This document shows, piece by piece, positions 44,921 to 53,629 of a stretch of 64,000 bases of DNA. Location of the stretch: positions 1,370,501 through 1,434,500 of the forward strand of contig NZ_CP040517.1 in assembly GCF_005849285.1 (NCBI RefSeq), written 5' to 3'. The stretch is from Luteithermobacter gelatinilyticus (GTDB lineage Bacteria > Pseudomonadota > Alphaproteobacteria > Sphingomonadales > Emcibacteraceae). Every line of letters starts with the position of its first letter. The first letter of the stretch is position 1. Both the position numbers and the translations under genes were made by a program. The notes beneath the pieces are model-generated. The model saw only the letters and a program-made list of their open reading frames with translations, was not told the DNA's origin and searched no databases.

Positions 44921-45726
44921 CGTCATTGAGCCGGCTTCAAGCGTTGTTCAGACAAGCGGTCACGGCAGAGGCCGGGGAGGCGGCTCATGAGTTTCTGGGA
45001 GAAGTTGCCCCTGACGGTCGGATCGGGCCGGAAAAGCGGCTTCATATTTATGCCCACGCTTATCAGGCGCGGCTTCGGGAAACCTTGCAAAAGGATTATC
45101 CTGTGCTGCAGAGCATGTTGGGAGAGGCGGCATTCGGGACATTGTGCGATGCCTATGCCCGGGCCCACCCCTCCCGGCATCCTTCCCTGCGGTTTTACGG
45201 ACAGCATCTTTCCGCCTTTTTGCGAAAGGAGCCCCCTTATAGAAATTTGCCGGCCCTTGCCGAAATGGCGGCGTTTGAATGGGGATTTGTAAACGTTTTC
45301 GATGCCCCTGACGCATCGGCTGTTTGCGTGGAAGATGTCGCCCGTATTCCGCCGCCGGCGTGGACGACCCTGCGCCTTGGGTTTCATCCCTCCTTATCCC
45401 TTCAGCAGACAAAATGGAATGTAACGGCCATATGGTCTTCGGTTAGCCGTGAGGAGCAACCTGTTCTGCCCCAGGAACTGGCGGCACCGGTTATTGTCAT
45501 ACAGTGGCGACGTGATCTGGTCAGTTATTTCCGTACGCTGGATCCGGATGAGGCGGAGGTGCTGCCTCTGGCGCTTCGTCAGGAAAGTTTTCCCGTCCTG
45601 TGTGAACAGCTGTTCCGTGAACAGGGGGAACAAGCCCCGTTAAGGGCGGCTGAACTTCTCAAACGCTGGGTTTCAGAAGGGCTTGTCGTGGCGCTGGATT
45701 ATGCCGACGTCGCGACACCTCACTAA
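44917..45726 (+). CDS. bufC2: DUF2063 family RiPP partner protein (BufC)
   Basis: A 269-residue soluble protein. The N-terminal DUF2063 domain (about 5-105) contains RLQALFRQAVTAE, GPEKRLHIYAHAYQARLRET and LQKDYPVLQSMLGEAAFGTL; RFYGQHLSAFLRKEPPYRNL and ALAEMAAFEWGF follow. In bufferin systems BufC works with BufB, probably as a precursor-recognition partner. It is annotated as DNA-binding in some databases, for which I see no support. It begins inside the end of bufB. Confidence 0.88.
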   Translation: MTSLSRLQALFRQAVTAEAGEAAHEFLGEVAPDGRIGPEKRLHIYAHAYQARLRETLQKDYPVLQSMLGEAAFGTLCDAYARAHPSRHPSLRFYGQHLSAFLRKEPPYRNLPALAEMAAFEWGFVNVFDAPDASAVCVEDVARIPPPAWTTLRLGFHPSLSLQQTKWNVTAIWSSVSREEQPVLPQELAAPVIVIQWRRDLVSYFRTLDPDEAEVLPLALRQESFPVLCEQLFREQGEQAPLRAAELLKRWVSEGLVVALDYADVATPH

Positions 45727-45834
45727 AAGCTCACAAGAGTTCACCAAAAATGTGATGAGCTGTGATTTTCCTTTTTCAAGGTGTGGTGGAACTATAGGTC
45801 CCGCAAATGGCAACAACTTTGAAGAGGATACACA

Positions 45835-46110
45835 ATGTCAAAGCTCAAAGAAAAAACCACATCTGCACTTCTGATCTCCGCCATGGCGACGGCAGTCAGC
45901 CTCACGGCGGCACCGGGCGGGGCTCTGGCTGGCGATAAAGCGGTCGAGAAATGTTACGGTGTGGCTAAAGCAGGGAAAAACGACTGCGCTACTGCCACAA
46001 GCTCCTGTGCCGGGACGTCCAAGGTAGATGGACAGAAAGACGCCTGGATTTATGTTCCCGAAGGCACATGCAGCAAGCTGGTCGGGGGCAGCACGTCCCC
46101 CAAAAAATAA
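45835..46110 (+). CDS. bufA1: Bufferin-type RiPP precursor, BufA1-like (DUF2282)
   Basis: A 91-residue secreted peptide. The signal peptide covers about 1-32 ([20 protein letters not shown], then GGALA). The mature region has four cysteines: [32 protein letters not shown] and [11 protein letters not shown], the DUF2282 pattern of BufA1. GAAGAGGA precedes the ATG by six bases. It starts the second cassette 108 bp after bufC2. No terminator separates it from its enzyme gene. Confidence 0.9.
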   Translation: MSKLKEKTTSALLISAMATAVSLTAAPGGALAGDKAVEKCYGVAKAGKNDCATATSSCAGTSKVDGQKDAWIYVPEGTCSKLVGGSTSPKK

Positions 46111-46124
46111 TCTCCCGGTCCGCA

Positions 46125-47033
46125 ATGATGGTATCCGATCCTATGACGGGCCCGATGCAGTGGGCACAAGAGACAATTCCGGCATCGGCCGGAATTGGCC
46201 TCAAGGCCCAGCATTATCAGGACATTCTTGCAGAAAAACCCGCCATTGGCTGGGTGGAAGTTCATACGGAAAATTATATGGGTGAGGGGGGCGCCGCCCA
46301 TTATTACCTGGGTAAGATCCGGGAAGATTATCCCTTGTCGCTGCATGGCGTGGGGTTGTCCCTGGGATCAGCCGATGGGCTGGATCAGGACCATCTGGAC
46401 CGGATCAAGCAGGTGATGGACCGATATGATCCGGGGCTGATTTCGGAACATGTTTCCTTCAGCACCATCAATGGGCAGTATTTCAACGATCTTCTTCCCC
46501 TGCCTTATACGGAAGAGGCGCTGAAAATTTTATGTGAAAACATAATGCGATGCCAGGACCATCTGGGGCGCAGACTCCTGGTGGAAAACCCATCTACCTA
46601 TCTGGAATACAACGAAAGCCATATCCCCGAATATGAGTTTCTCAATGAAACCGTTGCTCGCACCGGTTGTGGCCTGTTGCTGGACATTAACAATATTTAC
46701 GTGAGTTGCAGCAATCACGGCCGGGAATGTCACGAGTATCTGCGCCAGATCCGTCCGGAGGCGGTGGCGGAATATCATTTGGCGGGCCATACGGAAAAGG
46801 TCTGGCGCAACCGGGTCTTGCGCATAGATGATCATGGGGCCAATGTCTCGCGGGAGGTGTGGGAGCTGTATGAAAAGACACTGGAGTTGATGGGCCCCCG
46901 ACCCACCTTGATCGAATGGGATACCAATGTGCCCTCTCTGCTCACACTCTTGCAGGAAGCAGAGCGGGCCGAACACTTCCTGGGGGCGGCAAAACACTCT
47001 CCGGGGCCTGCCCCTCTCGGGAGGCTGAAATGA
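46125..47033 (+). CDS. bufB1: MNIO family RiPP-modifying enzyme (DUF692, BufB), second copy
   Basis: A 302-residue relative of the enzyme at 44048, with motifs in the same order: VEVHTENYMGEGG, LHGVGLSLGSADGLDQDH, LISEHVSF, LVENPSTYLEYNESHIPEYE, LLLDINNIYVSCSNHG, YHLAGHTEKVWRN and LIEWDTNVPSL. The presumed substrate is the BufA1 peptide just upstream. Only 14 bp separate it from bufA1 and no strong ribosome site is visible before the ATG at 46125, so translation may be coupled or weak. The C-terminus (KHSPGPAPLGRLK) overlaps bufC by ATGA. Confidence 0.92.
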   Translation: MMVSDPMTGPMQWAQETIPASAGIGLKAQHYQDILAEKPAIGWVEVHTENYMGEGGAAHYYLGKIREDYPLSLHGVGLSLGSADGLDQDHLDRIKQVMDRYDPGLISEHVSFSTINGQYFNDLLPLPYTEEALKILCENIMRCQDHLGRRLLVENPSTYLEYNESHIPEYEFLNETVARTGCGLLLDINNIYVSCSNHGRECHEYLRQIRPEAVAEYHLAGHTEKVWRNRVLRIDDHGANVSREVWELYEKTLELMGPRPTLIEWDTNVPSLLTLLQEAERAEHFLGAAKHSPGPAPLGRLK

Positions 47034-47797
47034 AACTTGGCCGGCTTCAGATTGCGTTCCGGCAGGCGCTTCTGAGTGGTGACCCTGCGGCCTTGGCCCG
47101 ATATGTCAAAGGGGCCAAAGCCGAAGCCGGGGAAAGGGTGCAAATTCATCAAAATAATGTCCTTCTCTCCCTCAAAGCAGCGCTGGCGGACAATTTTCCT
47201 GTGGTGCACAAGCTGGTTGGGGATGATTTTTTTCAGGCGTTGAGTGGGGAATATATTCGCAAATTTCCCCCGCAGTCCCCGGTTCTTGCGGAATATGGCG
47301 CCAATTTTCCGACATTTCTGACAACCTTCCGGGGGGCGAAGGATCACCCTTATCTTGCAGATATGGCCCGGTTTGAACGGGGTATCATCCGTGCTGCCCG
47401 AGCCCGGGATGCAATTCCGCTGGATCCGGCGGGGATAGAAGGGGAGGGGTTTGCGCATCTTGAGGAAATGGTGTTGCACTTTCTGCCTTCTGTAGAGCTG
47501 TTTGAAAGTCCTTATCCCATTCTTGAGATCTGGCGCAGCAACCAGCCGGACTATGCAGGAAATGACCGGATATCACTGGATCAAGGGGGGAGCCGTCTGG
47601 CGGTCTATCGGCCGCATCTGGAGGTGCTTTTTTTGCGTTTAGAGGCGGCGAATTTTGACTTTATCCGCTTGTTGAAAAAACCGAAACCGCTTGGGCAGGC
47701 GGTGCGGGATATCCTGGCGGATTACCCGGATTTTGACCTTCAGGGTGCGCTCGCATTGATTTTGGGCGCTCGGCTTGTCGAAGCCTATTCTTATTAG
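47030..47797 (+). CDS. bufC1: DUF2063 family RiPP partner protein (BufC), second copy
   Basis: A 255-residue protein. The DUF2063 domain is at about 3-95: KLGRLQIAFRQALLSGD, ERVQIHQNNVLLSLKAALAD, NFPVVHKLVGDDFFQALSGE and SPVLAEYGANFPTFL. The C-terminal half (LPSVELFESPYPILEIWRSN; GSRLAVYRPHLEVLFLRLE) follows the plan of the first copy but is clearly diverged, so the two cassettes are not a recent duplication. GAGGCTGA lies before the ATG at 47030, and the gene overlaps bufB by four bases. Confidence 0.88.
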   Translation: MKLGRLQIAFRQALLSGDPAALARYVKGAKAEAGERVQIHQNNVLLSLKAALADNFPVVHKLVGDDFFQALSGEYIRKFPPQSPVLAEYGANFPTFLTTFRGAKDHPYLADMARFERGIIRAARARDAIPLDPAGIEGEGFAHLEEMVLHFLPSVELFESPYPILEIWRSNQPDYAGNDRISLDQGGSRLAVYRPHLEVLFLRLEAANFDFIRLLKKPKPLGQAVRDILADYPDFDLQGALALILGARLVEAYSY

Positions 47798-47827
47798 AAG
47801 CCTGTTCTTATGAAAAGGGAAAGAGCA

Positions 47828-48337
47828 ATGATACATAAGCTGGACAAAACGATTCACTATGGGAAAAAAACCATTCAGATGGCGGGGTGTATCCCGGAAA
47901 GTATGATCTTACTGTTGGCCCGTCTGGGCATGGGAGGGATCTTCTGGCGGTCAGGCATGACCAAGATCACCCTTGAACAGGATGCGGCAAATTTCACGCT
48001 GGACCAGTTCCTTCAGGTCATCACCCTGAAATGGCAGGTTTCCGACTTCACCTATGTATTGTTCGAAGGTGATTATGATGTGCCGGTTCTGCCACCGGAG
48101 CTGGCGGCGCATATGGCGTTGCTGGCTGAATTGACTTTGCCGGTATTATTGCTGATTGGTCTGGCCAGCCGGCTGTCGGCCTTGGCGATGTTGGGTATGA
48201 CCGCAGTGATTCAGACGTTTGTCTATCCCGGGTTATGGCCGGATCATTCCTTGTGGGCCGCGGCGCTGTTATTGCTGATTGCCAAAGGTAGCGGCAAGAT
48301 TTCGGTCGATCATCTGATTGCCCGGAAATTGAAATAA
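47828..48337 (+). CDS. DoxX family membrane protein of the bufferin locus
   Basis: A 169-residue protein with four predicted membrane segments. MILLLARLGMGGIFWRSGMTKI is the DoxX first helix; AHMALLAELTLPVLLLIGLA and SALAMLGMTAVIQTFVYPG follow. DoxX proteins are common last genes of bufferin operons (BufD); a redox or respiratory link is proposed but not established. The ATG at 47828 was chosen because GGAAAGAG precedes it; an ATG at 47810 is possible. It lies 30 bp after bufC. Confidence 0.85.
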   Translation: MIHKLDKTIHYGKKTIQMAGCIPESMILLLARLGMGGIFWRSGMTKITLEQDAANFTLDQFLQVITLKWQVSDFTYVLFEGDYDVPVLPPELAAHMALLAELTLPVLLLIGLASRLSALAMLGMTAVIQTFVYPGLWPDHSLWAAALLLLIAKGSGKISVDHLIARKLK

Positions 48338-48375
48338 TAACTGCGCTGTTATGATTTTAGGCAAAGGCGGCGACT

Positions 48376-48404
48376 TAGAGTGAATTGTGAAGAGGTTGAT
48401 TTTA
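48376..48404 (+). repeat. Palindromic repeat copy 6 (right arm mostly lost)
   Basis: Left arm and core TAGAGTGAATTGTGAAGAGG, then GTTGATTTTAG, where about ten bases of the right arm seem deleted. It lies between convergent doxX and sufU-like genes; the sufU-like stop codon (TAA, 48402-48404) falls at its right edge. Confidence 0.65.
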
Positions 48405-48869
48405 GCCCGTCGTCTCCCGCGCCTTTCGGGCGGCAAGAGAAGTACTGTCCAGGGCTTTTAGAATCGCCTGAAGGGGAAGGGTCACACAAGTATGGCGGTT
48501 CTTATGGGGCGCTACGGGCGCAAACATCGAAAAGTCCTGCCATTTTTCTGCAGGCCATGAAACACTGTCCAGTGTGTTTTCTTCCAGACCCGCCATCAGT
48601 ATGGCGCAGACCTCGCGAAGCCGAGCTGAGGGCTCTCCTGCCAAATGTTGTCCTAACAGGGAAGCACTGGCCTGACATAACACGCAGGCCCGGGTTTCAT
48701 GACGAAAATCATGAATAATATCCTGTTCGGCGTTGAGATAAACTGTAATGCGGTCACCGCACAGGGGGTTGTGCAGGGTGTAATGCAGGATAGCATTCTC
48801 CAGCGCCCCATGGCCGACCGCCAGCGCCGCCTGTTTCAGGATTGATTTTTGATATAACGCGTCGATCAT
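48402..48869 (-). CDS. SufU/NifU-like iron-sulfur cluster scaffold protein
   Basis: A 155-residue protein. Three conserved cysteines are in NPLCGDRITVYLN (about 35-47), ACVLCQASASLLGQHLAGEP (about 61-80) and KNRHTCVTLPLQAILKAL (about 123-140), the SufU pattern. SufU-type proteins act in Fe-S assembly, in some bacteria as a zinc-dependent sulfurtransferase for SufS. No suf operon is nearby. It is convergent with the bufferin locus; linkage to copper handling would be speculative. Confidence 0.85.
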   Translation of the reverse strand: MIDALYQKSILKQAALAVGHGALENAILHYTLHNPLCGDRITVYLNAEQDIIHDFRHETRACVLCQASASLLGQHLAGEPSARLREVCAILMAGLEENTLDSVSWPAEKWQDFSMFAPVAPHKNRHTCVTLPLQAILKALDSTSLAARKARETTG

Positions 48870-49128
48870 TTTTTCTCAGTAAATCAATCCGCCGATCATG
48901 TCCAGTCTTTACTCTCACAGCTTTTTCTGGCGCCTTGATGGCGCTGGCGTGCCTGATTTTAGGCTTTGGCATCCCCTGAGATGATAACTGGTGAGGACTG
49001 GAGGCGATTTTTGTGGTTTTTTTCCGGTTTTTCTTGATCTTTCACTGTGTGTCTCAGTATGTATTGGCAGGTTTGTTTTCGCCGCATGTGAAATCGGCAT
49101 GATAATTAATGGAAGGCTTTAGTAAACA

Positions 49129-50745
49129 ATGGTAAAAACAATCTCCCAAGGGATGGTCAGAAATTTCATGGGCCATTCACCCGAGTGGTACAAACTGACC
49201 ATTATCGGGTTTCTTATTTTGAACCCTATGCTGTATATTGCACTGGGCCCGGAGACTGGCTCTTATATTGTCGGCTGGATCCTGGTTCTGGAATTTATTT
49301 TCACGCTGGCCATGGCGCTGAAATGTTATCCCCTGATTCCGGGCGGGTTATTGGCGCTCGAAGCGTTGTTTATGGGCCTGACCAGCCCTACCAGCGTTTA
49401 TCATGAAATTGAGCATGGTCTTGAGGTGATCCTGCTGCTGGTCTTTATGGTGGCAGGCATTTATTTCATGCAGGGCCTGTTGCTGTTTACCTTTACCAAG
49501 GTGCTGCTCAAAGTCCGCTCAAAGGTGCTTTTGTCGTTCCTGTTTTCGTTTATGGCGGCGGTACTTTCCGCCTTTCTGGATGCGCTGACGGTGACCGCCG
49601 TGGTGATCACGGTTGCGGTCGGATTTTATTCCATTTACCACAAGGTGGCCTCCGGAAAGACCTTTCATCATGAACATGATCATTCTTCTGATCACAGCGT
49701 TCAGGAACTGCACCGCAGCGACCTGGAACAGTTCCGGGCCTTTTTGCGCAGCCTGATGATGCATGCCGCTGTGGGGACGGCACTCGGCGGGGTGTGTACG
49801 ATAGTGGGTGAACCGCAAAACCTGATCATTGGCAGTGTCGCCGGATGGAGTTTTGTGGAATTCTTTATCCGCATGGCGCCTGTGAGCCTGCCGGTTCTGG
49901 TGTCCGGGCTTATAACCTGTATGGTGCTGGAAAAAATTAAGATCTTCGGTTATGGCACCGAACTTCCTGTCGCGGTCCGCAATATTCTGGAAGAATTTGA
50001 TGCAGAACAGTCCAGCAAACGTACCCTGAACGAAAAAGCGTCCCTTATCGCCCAGGCGGTTGTGGCCGGGTGGCTGGTGATCGGACTGATGTTCCATCTG
50101 GCGGCTGTAGGATTGATCGGGTTGTCAGTGATTGTGCTGCTGACGGCGTTTAATGGCGTGACCGAAGAACACCAGATTGGCAAGGCCTTTGAAGAAGGGC
50201 TGCCGTTTACGTCTCTGCTGGTGGTCTTTTTTGCTGTGGTCGCGGTTATTAATGACCAGGAACTTTTCCGCCCCGTCATTGACTTTGTTCTTAGTATGGA
50301 TACCCATAGTCAGATCGCAGGTTTTTATATTGCCAATGGCGTGTTGTCAGCCATCAGCGATAATGTGTTTGTGGCGACGGTGTATATCAAGGAAATCAAA
50401 AATGCCTTGGATCTCGGTCAGATTGCTCGTGATTCCTTTGATCTGATGGCGGTGGCGATCAATACGGGGACCAACATTCCCAGTGTGGCAACTCCGAACG
50501 GGCAGGCCGCTTTCCTGTTTCTGCTGACCTCTGCGCTTGCGCCTCTGATCCGTCTATCCTATGTGCGCATGGTTATTATGGCGCTGCCTTATACCATTGT
50601 TATGACTCTGGTGGGTCTGATTGCGGTCTTGACTGTGCTGGAGCCGGCGACGGACTACATGTATGAAGAAGGTCTTATCCAGCACCACAGTGAGTATGAA
50701 GCTTCACACCAGGACGAAAATGCCAAAGGGGCGACGGAACACTGA
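49129..50745 (+). CDS. nhaB: Na+/H+ antiporter NhaB
   Basis: A 538-residue inner-membrane protein with about 12 membrane segments, exporting Na+ in exchange for protons. The N-terminus [19 protein letters not shown] and the internal blocks [20 protein letters not shown] and [15 protein letters not shown] are characteristic of NhaB, as is [20 protein letters not shown] in the C-terminal half. A His-rich cytoplasmic loop ([11 protein letters not shown], about 184-194) is present. It is monocistronic and closed by a perfect terminator. It fits a salt-adapted host. Confidence 0.95.
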   Translation: MVKTISQGMVRNFMGHSPEWYKLTIIGFLILNPMLYIALGPETGSYIVGWILVLEFIFTLAMALKCYPLIPGGLLALEALFMGLTSPTSVYHEIEHGLEVILLLVFMVAGIYFMQGLLLFTFTKVLLKVRSKVLLSFLFSFMAAVLSAFLDALTVTAVVITVAVGFYSIYHKVASGKTFHHEHDHSSDHSVQELHRSDLEQFRAFLRSLMMHAAVGTALGGVCTIVGEPQNLIIGSVAGWSFVEFFIRMAPVSLPVLVSGLITCMVLEKIKIFGYGTELPVAVRNILEEFDAEQSSKRTLNEKASLIAQAVVAGWLVIGLMFHLAAVGLIGLSVIVLLTAFNGVTEEHQIGKAFEEGLPFTSLLVVFFAVVAVINDQELFRPVIDFVLSMDTHSQIAGFYIANGVLSAISDNVFVATVYIKEIKNALDLGQIARDSFDLMAVAINTGTNIPSVATPNGQAAFLFLLTSALAPLIRLSYVRMVIMALPYTIVMTLVGLIAVLTVLEPATDYMYEEGLIQHHSEYEASHQDENAKGATEH

Positions 50746-50813
50746 TCCGAATGATATGAGTGCGGGCAGTGGGATTTCGCACCATACAACCGTTCTATAA
50801 AAAAATGTTTTAT

Positions 50814-50846
50814 AAGGCAGGGTTAATGTAACCCTGCCTTGTTTTT
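50814..50846 (+). terminator. Rho-independent terminator after nhaB
   Basis: Perfect 12-bp stem AAGGCAGGGTTA / TAACCCTGCCTT with loop ATG, followed by GTTTTTG. Confidence 0.95.
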
Positions 50847-50968
50847 GTGGTCTGTTTAATATTTTTTAAACCTATGGTTTTTCTTGGGATATATCCATGT
50901 TATAATCTGCCGTTATTTGTGTTGGCAGTGAAAAGTAATTATTGGGGAACGCATAGTGGGGACGTTGT

Positions 50969-51574
50969 ATGATGGAGTCAAGTGCGACAGTAGGTGCACA
51001 GGCAAACGCGGGAGAGAATCAGGATTTTGCTGAGGAAGAGAGCAAAAAAGAAACGCCCACGGTAAAACACAATCCCTCAGATCATTTTGAGGAGGTTACC
51101 GGGACGATCAAATGGTTTGATTCCGTTAAAGGGTATGGCTTTGTGGCGCCAGAAGACGACAAGGGAGATATTCTTGTCCATTTTTCCATTCTCAAGGAAC
51201 TCGGACGGCGGTCTCTGCCCGAGGGATGTACGCTGACTTGTCTTTCCGCAGATCGTCCCAAAGGACGACAGGCGGTGAAAATCCTGAATTACGACTTGAC
51301 AACGGCAGTACAGAAAGACGGGCCGGAAGGGCGCAGTTCAGTTGACTTTGACGCGGATCTGAGTGATCTGGAGTTTGTCGAGGTTTCCGTGAAATGGTTC
51401 AACAGGGTTAAAGGGTATGGATTTGTGAACCGGGGAGATGGAGGACAGGATATTTTCATTCACATGGAAGTCTTGCGCCATTTTGGCCTTGATCATCTCT
51501 CACCGGGACAAACATTAAGGGTTGCGATCGCGGAGGGAGATCGCGGCCTGATGGTACGAGCCATTAAAACCTAA
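50969..51574 (+). CDS. Double cold-shock domain protein
   Basis: A 201-residue nucleic-acid-binding protein with two cold-shock domains: about 46-110 ([29 protein letters not shown]) and about 137-200 ([29 protein letters not shown]). RNP1 (KGYGFV) and RNP2 motifs are intact in both. The first 45 residues are acidic and disordered. Two-domain CspA proteins of this kind are typical of alphaproteobacteria and act as RNA chaperones. The start is ATG at 50969, with a second ATG immediately after. Confidence 0.93.
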   Translation: MMESSATVGAQANAGENQDFAEEESKKETPTVKHNPSDHFEEVTGTIKWFDSVKGYGFVAPEDDKGDILVHFSILKELGRRSLPEGCTLTCLSADRPKGRQAVKILNYDLTTAVQKDGPEGRSSVDFDADLSDLEFVEVSVKWFNRVKGYGFVNRGDGGQDIFIHMEVLRHFGLDHLSPGQTLRVAIAEGDRGLMVRAIKT

Positions 51575-51632
51575 TGCCTGCCATTAAAATGCCTGCATTT
51601 ACGTGATATGCTTTTCCTGAAAGGATATCGCG

Positions 51633-52277
51633 ATGATGTTTGTTGTTTTTTCTTCTGTTTTTGAGTTTTTTATTGAAAAAATGGCCCTGTCAGTACGCGA
51701 GTTGGGGACGGGGATGTGCGCTGTTCCGGCTCGGTTTTTCCCAAAAAGAAAAGGCATATTTCTTTCACTCCTGGCAGCGGCTTTCATCTTCTCTCCTTTG
51801 GCATATGCCACTGAATCCTTACAATCAGAGGTGGTCATCCAAACGGCGAAAAAAGAGATTGTGATAACAGTGGAAATTGCGGACACGCCGTTCACGCGCG
51901 CCAGGGGATTGATGTATCGGGACAGTCTGGCGGAAGGTCATGGCATGTTGTTCATTTTTGAAGCGGTGCAACCGGTTACCATGTGGATGAAAAACACCTA
52001 TATTCCGCTTGATATCCTGTTTCTTGATGAACAGGGCCGGATTGTCCATATTGCCTATTCCACCACTCCGCTGTCGCTGTCGTATATTTCTTCCAGGTTT
52101 CCGGTTTTGGGGGCGCTTGAGGTGAATGCGGGTTTTGCCCGGAAAGAAGGCATTTCCGTGGGGGACAGGGTGCTTCATCCGGCCTTCCAGAAGGCCCTTC
52201 CTCCTCAAGAGGAGCAGCAACCGACTTCAGGAAAAAACATGCCGTCGCCGGGAAAAGACTTGCTCTTCGGGGGCTGA
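51633..52277 (+). CDS. DUF192 family exported protein
   Basis: A 214-residue protein. A hydrophobic signal/anchor lies at about 40-60 (GIFLSLLAAAFIFSPLAYA). The DUF192 domain (about 67-175) contains VEIADTPFTRARGLMYRDSL, MLFIFEAVQPVTMWMKNTYI and PLDILFLDEQGRIVHI. Function of the family is not settled. The start at 51633 has AAGGA seven bases upstream; a second ATG at 51714 after GGGGACGGGG would give a more normal signal-peptide length. A small hairpin without a T run follows the stop. Confidence 0.88.
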   Translation: MMFVVFSSVFEFFIEKMALSVRELGTGMCAVPARFFPKRKGIFLSLLAAAFIFSPLAYATESLQSEVVIQTAKKEIVITVEIADTPFTRARGLMYRDSLAEGHGMLFIFEAVQPVTMWMKNTYIPLDILFLDEQGRIVHIAYSTTPLSLSYISSRFPVLGALEVNAGFARKEGISVGDRVLHPAFQKALPPQEEQQPTSGKNMPSPGKDLLFGG

Positions 52278-52350
52278 TCAAGTATTAAGCCTCCTCAAGA
52301 GAGGCTCCGGATGTAGTTCGATATGGTTCTGCCGGGGGCCGCATATCCTA

Positions 52351-52428
<78 letters not shown>

Positions 52429-52610
52429 CTGTCAGACTCTGAACGATTAAAAGCATGATCTTTTCATGTCTTTTATCTGCCAGGCTGATCTTTGGGGTTA
52501 TCTTTATCGGGTATTTTTTTCGGGGCGATGGCATATTTGGGCTTTTCCTTCCGGGGGCTTTGCGATAAATAACGGTGAACTTTTCAAAGCTTGGAAGAAC
52601 AGGTGTCGAT

Positions 52611-52898
52611 ATGACAGCACGGATTTATCAGCCCGCCAGAAATGCCATGCAGTCCGGCAAGAAAGGAACCGGAATGTGGGTTCTGGAATTCGACCCTGAA
52701 CAGCACAGGTATCATGATCCGTTGATGGGCTGGACAGGGTCCGGCGATGTCAAAAGCCAGATCCAGCTGAAATTCGACACTATGGAAGACGCCGTGGCCT
52801 ATGCCAAACGCTATAATATTGATTATGTTCTGTTGCCGCCGCATAGACCCAAGCCACGAATCAAATCCTATGCCGACAGTTTTGCCTATCGCGGATAG
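52611..52898 (+). CDS. NADH dehydrogenase accessory subunit, NDUFS4-like
   Basis: A 95-residue protein of the ETC complex I family, homologous to the mitochondrial NDUFS4 (18 kDa, AQDQ) subunit. Typical features are ARIYQPARNAMQSGKKGTGM, WVLEFDPEQ, PLMGWTGSGDVKSQIQLKFD and TMEDAVAYAKRYNIDY, with IKSYADSFAY at the end. It stabilises the NADH-oxidising arm of complex I and is characteristic of alphaproteobacteria. It lies between two tRNA genes, away from a nuo operon. The start ATG at 52611 gives the family N-terminus. Confidence 0.92.
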   Translation: MTARIYQPARNAMQSGKKGTGMWVLEFDPEQHRYHDPLMGWTGSGDVKSQIQLKFDTMEDAVAYAKRYNIDYVLLPPHRPKPRIKSYADSFAYRG

Positions 52899-52951
52899 GG
52901 CAAAAAAATATGAGACTTCAAGATATAGAAATTTAAGGTATGGAAATTTTC

Positions 52952-53028
52952 GGCCCCGTAGCTCAGCTGGATAGAGCAGGAGCCTTCTAAGCTCAAGGTC
53001 GCAGGTTCGAATCCTGCCGGGGTCACCA
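52952..53028 (+). tRNA. tRNA-Arg (TCT)
   Basis: A 77-nt tRNA. The acceptor GGCCCCG pairs with CGGGGTC with one G-T pair; CCA is encoded. The anticodon stem-loop GAGCCTTCTAAGCTC gives TCT (codons AGA/AGG). The T arm GCAGGTTCGAATCCTGC is perfect. Confidence 0.97.
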
Positions 53029-53037
53029 GATCGACAA

Positions 53038-53062
53038 CCCTCCCCATTGCGGGAGGGTTTCT
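53038..53062 (+). terminator. Rho-independent terminator after tRNA-Arg
   Basis: Stem CCCTCCC / GGGAGGG with a six-base loop, followed by TTTCTT. Confidence 0.88.
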
Positions 53063-53109
53063 TGTATGGGGAAACTCTGGTTGGCAGCCTGCCGTCCTTC
53101 CTGTACCCT

Positions 53110-53149
53110 CTGGAGTGAATTGTGCATAGGCTGGCTCAATTCACTCTAG
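53110..53149 (+). repeat. Palindromic repeat copy 7
   Basis: CTGGAGTGAATTG, core TGCATAGGCTGGCT and right arm CAATTCACTCTAG, one arm mismatch. It lies between the tRNA-Arg terminator and the iorA start, 24 bp before the iorA ATG. Confidence 0.9.
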
Positions 53150-53173
53150 GGGACGATACGGCTGGAGGAGACC

Positions 53174-53629
53174 ATGATCAACTTCACACTAAATGGCAAG
53201 GCGCACAGCTATGACGGGGATTCGGAAATGCCCCTGTTGTGGTATTTGCGCGATGAAGCGGGACTTACGGGCACCAAATATGCTTGCGGGATTGGCGAAT
53301 GCGGTGCCTGCATGGTGCATCTTAACGGCCAGGCCATGCAAAGTTGCCTTATACAGATGGGGGACCTGGACGGAGCCATGGTGACCACCATAGAAGGGCT
53401 TTCGGCGCAAGGGGATCATCCGGTGCAGATGGCCTGGAAAGAACATAACGTGCCGCAGTGCGGTTATTGTCAGTCGGGCCAGATCATGATGGCGGCGGCG
53501 CTGATTGCCGAAAACCCCAATATGAGTGAACAGGAAATTCGTCGGGAAATGTGGGGCAACATCTGCCGTTGCGGCACCTATCAGCGGATAGTGAATGCCG
53601 TAAAATCAGCTGCGGAGAAGTCAAAATGA
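53174..53629 (+). CDS. iorA: [2Fe-2S] subunit of an isoquinoline 1-oxidoreductase-type molybdoenzyme
   Basis: A 151-residue electron-transfer subunit. The plant-type cluster motif is in YACGIGECGACMVHLNGQAM (about 37-56); the second cluster is bound by CGYCQSGQIM (about 96-105) and NICRCGTYQRI. It is the small subunit of the two-subunit xanthine oxidase-family enzymes (IorAB type). GGAGGAG gives a strong ribosome site. It overlaps iorB by ATGA. Confidence 0.93.
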   Translation: MINFTLNGKAHSYDGDSEMPLLWYLRDEAGLTGTKYACGIGECGACMVHLNGQAMQSCLIQMGDLDGAMVTTIEGLSAQGDHPVQMAWKEHNVPQCGYCQSGQIMMAAALIAENPNMSEQEIRREMWGNICRCGTYQRIVNAVKSAAEKSK

